Below are positions 60,799-64,000 of a stretch of 64,000 nucleotides of DNA, in pieces. Where the stretch lies: the NCBI RefSeq assembly GCF_000378985.1, contig NZ_KB905370.1, positions 4,113,342 to 4,177,341 on the forward strand, in the 5' to 3' direction. Each line of letters starts with the position of its first letter. Positions within the stretch are counted from its first letter, which is position 1. Both the position numbers and the translations under genes were made by a program. Below the pieces are notes generated by a model. It ran no database searches, was not told the DNA's origin, and was given only the letters and a program-made list of their open reading frames with translations. Source of the DNA: Ensifer sp. BR816 (lineage in GTDB: Bacteria; Pseudomonadota; Alphaproteobacteria; Rhizobiales; Rhizobiaceae).

Positions 60799-61845
60799 AT
60801 GCCAAACTTGAGAAAAGTACTCAGCGGAGATTTAGACAAGTTATTTGATGAAGATAAGGCATTGCAGAGACCGGAAGTTCAGAAACGGATTCTGGTAACT
60901 GGCGGCGCAGGTTTCCTGGGGTCACATCTTTGCGAGGTGCTTCTCGAGGCAGGACACCAGGTCATCTGCGCCGATAATTTCTCGACCGGGTTGCACCAGA
61001 ATGTCGAGCATCTGGCGCGCTTCGACGGCTTCAGCCTCATCGCCCACGACGTCGTGGAGCCGATCGATCTCGACGTCGACGAAATCTACAACCTTGCCTG
61101 CCCGGCATCACCGCCGCACTACCAGGCCGATCCCGTCCATACGACGAAGACCTGCGTGCTCGGCGCCCTCAACATGCTCGAGCTCGCGGCACGCCACGGT
61201 GCCCGCATCTTCCAGGCCTCGACGTCGGAGATCTACGGCGATCCGCAGGTCCACCCGCAGGTGGAGACCTACAGGGGCAACGTCAATCCGTTCGGCCCGC
61301 GTGCCTGCTACGACGAAGGCAAGCGCTGCGCGGAAACCCTGTTCTTCGATTTCAACAGGGCCCGCCATGTCGAGATCAAGGTGGTGCGCATCTTCAACAC
61401 CTATGGTCCGCGGATGCGCCCGGACGACGGCCGGGTCGTCTCGAACTTCATCGTCCAGGCGCTCAAGGGCGAAGACATCACGATCTATGGCGACGGTTCG
61501 CAGACCCGCTCCTTCTGTTTCGTCGATGATCTGATCGACGGCTTCATCCGCGTGATGGCCTCGCCGGCATCGGTAACCGGACCGATCAATCTCGGCAATC
61601 CCGCGGAATTCACGATCGGCGAACTCGCCGAACAGGTAATCGAGCTCACCGGCTCGCGATCGCAGATCGTTCACAGACCCCTGCCGGTCGACGACCCGCG
61701 TCAGCGCCGCCCCGATATCTCACTTGCCGAACGGGAGCTCGGTTGGCGCCCCAGCGTCGATCTTTCGGCTGGCCTTGCGCAGACGATCGGCCATTTCGAC
61801 GCGCTGCTAACTCGGCCCGACAGCGAACTTATGGAGGTCGCCTGA
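60799..61845 (+). CDS. uxs: UDP-xylose synthase
   Basis: A 348-residue SDR enzyme that decarboxylates UDP-glucuronate to UDP-xylose. ATG 60799 ([11 protein letters not shown]) has GGGGA six bases before it; TTG 60787 is less likely. The cofactor motif [14 protein letters not shown] begins at about residue 30, STSEIYGDP holds the catalytic Ser/Thr-Glu, and [11 protein letters not shown] carries the Tyr-x3-Lys pair. [19 protein letters not shown] is a strong Uxs mark. It overlaps uxe by one base (TGATG). Confidence 0.88.
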   Translation: MPNLRKVLSGDLDKLFDEDKALQRPEVQKRILVTGGAGFLGSHLCEVLLEAGHQVICADNFSTGLHQNVEHLARFDGFSLIAHDVVEPIDLDVDEIYNLACPASPPHYQADPVHTTKTCVLGALNMLELAARHGARIFQASTSEIYGDPQVHPQVETYRGNVNPFGPRACYDEGKRCAETLFFDFNRARHVEIKVVRIFNTYGPRMRPDDGRVVSNFIVQALKGEDITIYGDGSQTRSFCFVDDLIDGFIRVMASPASVTGPINLGNPAEFTIGELAEQVIELTGSRSQIVHRPLPVDDPRQRRPDISLAERELGWRPSVDLSAGLAQTIGHFDALLTRPDSELMEVA

Positions 61846-62831
61846 TGGACACGCCACGCATCCTGGTCACCGGCGGCGCCGGCTATATCGGCAGCCATAC
61901 CGCGAAGCTACTGCGCTTACAGGGTTTCGAGCCCATCACCTATGACAATCTGACGACCGGCAACCGCTCGTCGGTGCGCTGGGGGCCGTTCATCGAGGGA
62001 GACATCCTTGATTCGACCCACCTGATCGAGATCATCGAGCGCCATGCGCCGGAGGCCGTGATCCACTTTGCCGCATCGGCCTATGTCGGCGAATCCGTCG
62101 CCGACCCGGCGAAATATTACCACAACAATGTCTGCGGGACCTTGTCGCTGCTCGACGCCTGCCGGCGCACGGGGCTTGGAAGAGTGATCTTCTCGTCGAG
62201 CTGCGCCACCTATGGCGTGCCAGCCATCCTGCCGATCGACGAGGCGACGCCGCAGCAACCGATCAATCCCTATGGCCGAACGAAGCTGATCGCCGAACAT
62301 ATGCTCGCCGACTACGCCGGCGCCTTCGGGCTCTCCTACGTGGCGCTGCGCTATTTCAACGCCTGCGGAGCCGACCCGGAAGGCGACCTCGGCGAATGGC
62401 ACGAGCCGGAGACGCATCTCATTCCGCGCGCGCTCATGGCGGCGGCCGGCCAGATCGGCAAGCTCGAGGTCTTCGGCGACGATTACGACACCGCCGACGG
62501 GACCTGCGTGCGCGACTACATTCACGTCGCAGACCTCGCGCAGGCGCATGTGCTCGCCTATCGGCATCTTGCCGGCGGTGGCCGGAACCTTGCGCTCAAC
62601 CTCGGGTCCGGCCGCGGCTTTTCGGTCCGGGAGGTCCTGAGTGCGATCGGCGAGGTCACCGGCCGGGATGTCCCGGTGGCGATCCGCCCCCGTCGCGCCG
62701 GCGACCCACCGGCCCTCTATGCCGACGCGAAACTTGCCCGCGAGGTGCTGGGGTTCTCGCCCCGATACTCCGACCTCAAGACCATCGTGCGCACGGCTGC
62801 CCCCTTCTTCGGACTGGAGGCGCGCCCGTGA
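61845..62831 (+). CDS. uxe: UDP-xylose 4-epimerase (GalE-like)
   Basis: A 328-residue SDR epimerase. ATG 61845 overlaps the uxs stop. TGGAGYIGSH is the NAD site, SSSCATYG and NPYGRTKLIAE are the catalytic Ser and Tyr-x3-Lys, and YFNACGADPEGDLGE is typical of GalE-like enzymes. Next to uxs it should convert UDP-xylose to UDP-arabinose for an arabinose polymer, as reported for S. meliloti; UDP-glucose 4-epimerase (ExoB) activity cannot be excluded from sequence. Its stop overlaps the GTG of the next gene. Confidence 0.85.
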   Translation: MDTPRILVTGGAGYIGSHTAKLLRLQGFEPITYDNLTTGNRSSVRWGPFIEGDILDSTHLIEIIERHAPEAVIHFAASAYVGESVADPAKYYHNNVCGTLSLLDACRRTGLGRVIFSSSCATYGVPAILPIDEATPQQPINPYGRTKLIAEHMLADYAGAFGLSYVALRYFNACGADPEGDLGEWHEPETHLIPRALMAAAGQIGKLEVFGDDYDTADGTCVRDYIHVADLAQAHVLAYRHLAGGGRNLALNLGSGRGFSVREVLSAIGEVTGRDVPVAIRPRRAGDPPALYADAKLAREVLGFSPRYSDLKTIVRTAAPFFGLEARP

Positions 62832-64000
62832 CCTCATGCCCGACCAGGAACGGCAAAAGCCTCGCCAGCGCCGCCGATGAACCGCTGCTCGTGCCGGTGC
62901 TGACCGGTTACCGCCGGATCGAATATCTTGTCGGGGCCACCGCCTGGCTCGCCGCGCTCGTCTATTTCTGGGCCTGGTGGCTGGAGCCCCGCCACCACGC
63001 GGATCTGTTCGGCAGCCTCACGGTGACGGCGGTCCTCGCCTGGATCACCCTGCTGCCCGGCTATTTCATCGCCGTGTTCTATCGCGCCCGCAAGCCGAAT
63101 GGTCCGTTGCGGCTTCCGACCGAAAGCCGCATCGCGATGGTCGTCACCAAGGCGCCATCCGAGCCCTTTGCGGTCGTGGCCGAGACGCTCACGGCGATGC
63201 TCGCCCAGGAGGTGCCGCACGACACCTGGCTCGCCGACGAGGACCCCTCCCCGGAAACCCTCGGCTGGTGCGAGAGACATGGTGTCTTCGTTTCGAGCCG
63301 CAAGGGCCGCGCCGACTATCATCGCACCACCTGGCCGCGCCGCACCCGTTGCAAGGAAGGCAATCTCGCTTTCTTCTATGATCACTACGGCTACGACCGC
63401 TATGATTTCGTCGCCCAGCTCGACGCCGACCACGTCCCGGAACCCGGCTATCTCTTCCAGATGCTGCGCCCCTTCGCCGACCCGAAGGTGGGCTACGTCT
63501 CGGCGCCGAGCCTATGCGACAGGAACGCCGCGGAGAGCTGGTCGGCCCGCGGGCGGCTCCATGCGGAGGCGAGCATGCACGGCGCGCTGCAGGCCGGCTA
63601 CAATGGCGGCCTAGCGCCGCTCTGCATCGGCTCGCACTACGCCGTCCGCACGACCGCCCTCAGGCAGATCGGCGGCCTCGGCCCCGAGCTTGCGGAAGAC
63701 CATTCGACGACGCTGATGATGAATGCGGCTGGCTGGCGCGGCGTGCATGCGCTCGAGGCGATCGCCCATGGCGACGGGCCGCGCACATTCGCCGACCTGG
63801 TCACCCAGGAATTCCAGTGGTCGCGCAGCCTCGTCATGCTGCTGCTTGAGTACACCCCGCGCCTCGTCGGCCGGCTGCCGCTCCGTCTCCGCTTCCAGTT
63901 CCTGTTCTCGCAGCTCTGGTACCCGCTATTTGCGTTCTTCATGGCGCTGATGTTCGCGATGCCGATCCTGGCGCTCGCCCGTGGCGAAAGCCTCGTCGCG
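62828..64000 (+). CDS. Cellulose-synthase-like glycosyltransferase, 3' end beyond window
   Basis: A partial gene; 391 codons are visible and the frame is open at the right edge. It starts at GTG 62828, overlapping the uxe stop (GTGA), with GGAGG eight bases upstream. Two membrane helices lie near residues 30-80; then come a GT2 core with LADEDPS, QLDADH (DxD), ELAEDHSTTLMM (the acid/base Asp) and QEFQWSRSL, a variant of QxxRW. It should polymerise a sugar nucleotide, probably UDP-arabinose or UDP-xylose made by uxs-uxe, into the arabinose-containing polysaccharide controlled by CuxR. Further helices begin near residue 365. Confidence 0.85.
   Translation, partial: MTSCPTRNGKSLASAADEPLLVPVLTGYRRIEYLVGATAWLAALVYFWAWWLEPRHHADLFGSLTVTAVLAWITLLPGYFIAVFYRARKPNGPLRLPTESRIAMVVTKAPSEPFAVVAETLTAMLAQEVPHDTWLADEDPSPETLGWCERHGVFVSSRKGRADYHRTTWPRRTRCKEGNLAFFYDHYGYDRYDFVAQLDADHVPEPGYLFQMLRPFADPKVGYVSAPSLCDRNAAESWSARGRLHAEASMHGALQAGYNGGLAPLCIGSHYAVRTTALRQIGGLGPELAEDHSTTLMMNAAGWRGVHALEAIAHGDGPRTFADLVTQEFQWSRSLVMLLLEYTPRLVGRLPLRLRFQFLFSQLWYPLFAFFMALMFAMPILALARGESLVA

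Noticed and set aside
1..64000. CRISPR array, tRNA/rRNA genes, insertion sequences or a replication origin (repABC)
   Set aside because: I scanned for regular short repeats with spacers, tRNA-like arms, transposase motifs and Rep proteins and found none.

Overview
The window looks like a replicon of a nitrogen-fixing-type alphaproteobacterium, most likely Sinorhizobium/Ensifer, and resembles the pSymB chromid of that genus. The reasons are a high-GC gene-dense layout, many sugar and oligopeptide ABC importers with adjacent LacI/GntR/DeoR regulators, a DUF982 gene, rhizobial palindromic intergenic repeats, a chemoreceptor ending in DWEEF, and two polysaccharide loci characterised in S. meliloti: bgsBA (mixed-linkage beta-glucan) and cuxR-uxs-uxe (arabinose-containing polysaccharide). 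No tRNA, rRNA, CRISPR array, insertion sequence or prophage was seen. Gene names come from recognising sequences by eye, not from database searches.

Region 1-15.4 kb: the 3' end of a LacI-type regulator; a two-gene AbiEii-like toxin-antitoxin pair whose promoter contains a perfect inverted repeat; then a catabolic island. Its minus-strand arm holds a DapA-like aldolase, a BNR sialidase-like protein, an iron alcohol dehydrogenase and PdxA2. Its plus-strand arm holds a five-gene Opp-type ABC importer, a DUF1537 four-carbon acid-sugar kinase and a GntR regulator. DUF1537 kinase plus PdxA2 is a known pair that turns a threonate-type acid into dihydroxyacetone phosphate, so the island probably degrades a C4 (or larger) acid sugar. 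A cytosine-deaminase-like amidohydrolase lies at its edge.

Region 15.4-34 kb: a NarK-type nitrate/nitrite porter, a chemoreceptor, small rhizobial proteins, an AI-2E-family transporter, a ybhP/ybhN/clsB-like trio (phosphatase, flippase-like protein, phospholipase D), maltooligosyl trehalose synthase (treY) with an AraC-regulator remnant fused to its 3' end, a deoR-eryH-eryI operon of the tetritol pathway, a three-gene operon for envelope/holin-like proteins, rpsU and cspA.

Region 34-48.8 kb: an oligogalacturonide utilisation locus. Divergent units share an operator-rich intergenic region with two 18-bp palindromes. One side has a binding protein, kduI and kduD. The other has an 839-residue protein of unknown family, GH105, a GH28-like protein and an ABC ATPase with two permeases; a LacI regulator follows.

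Region 48.8-64 kb: surface polysaccharides and c-di-GMP. bgsBA (minus strand) diverges from a PAS-GGDEF-EAL protein. That is followed by a tightly overlapping module with a degenerate HATPase-like protein, a STAS-like/methyltransferase fusion, a membrane PP2C (SpoIIE-type) phosphatase, a SiaB-like HATPase and a STAS protein. Then come cuxR (AraC-type, c-di-GMP responsive in S. meliloti), uxs, uxe and a truncated cellulose-synthase-like glycosyltransferase. The arrangement suggests a partner-switching circuit, analogous to Pseudomonas SiaABCD, between two c-di-GMP-controlled polysaccharide systems. This module, and its methyltransferase fusion in particular, is the best candidate here for an undescribed system.
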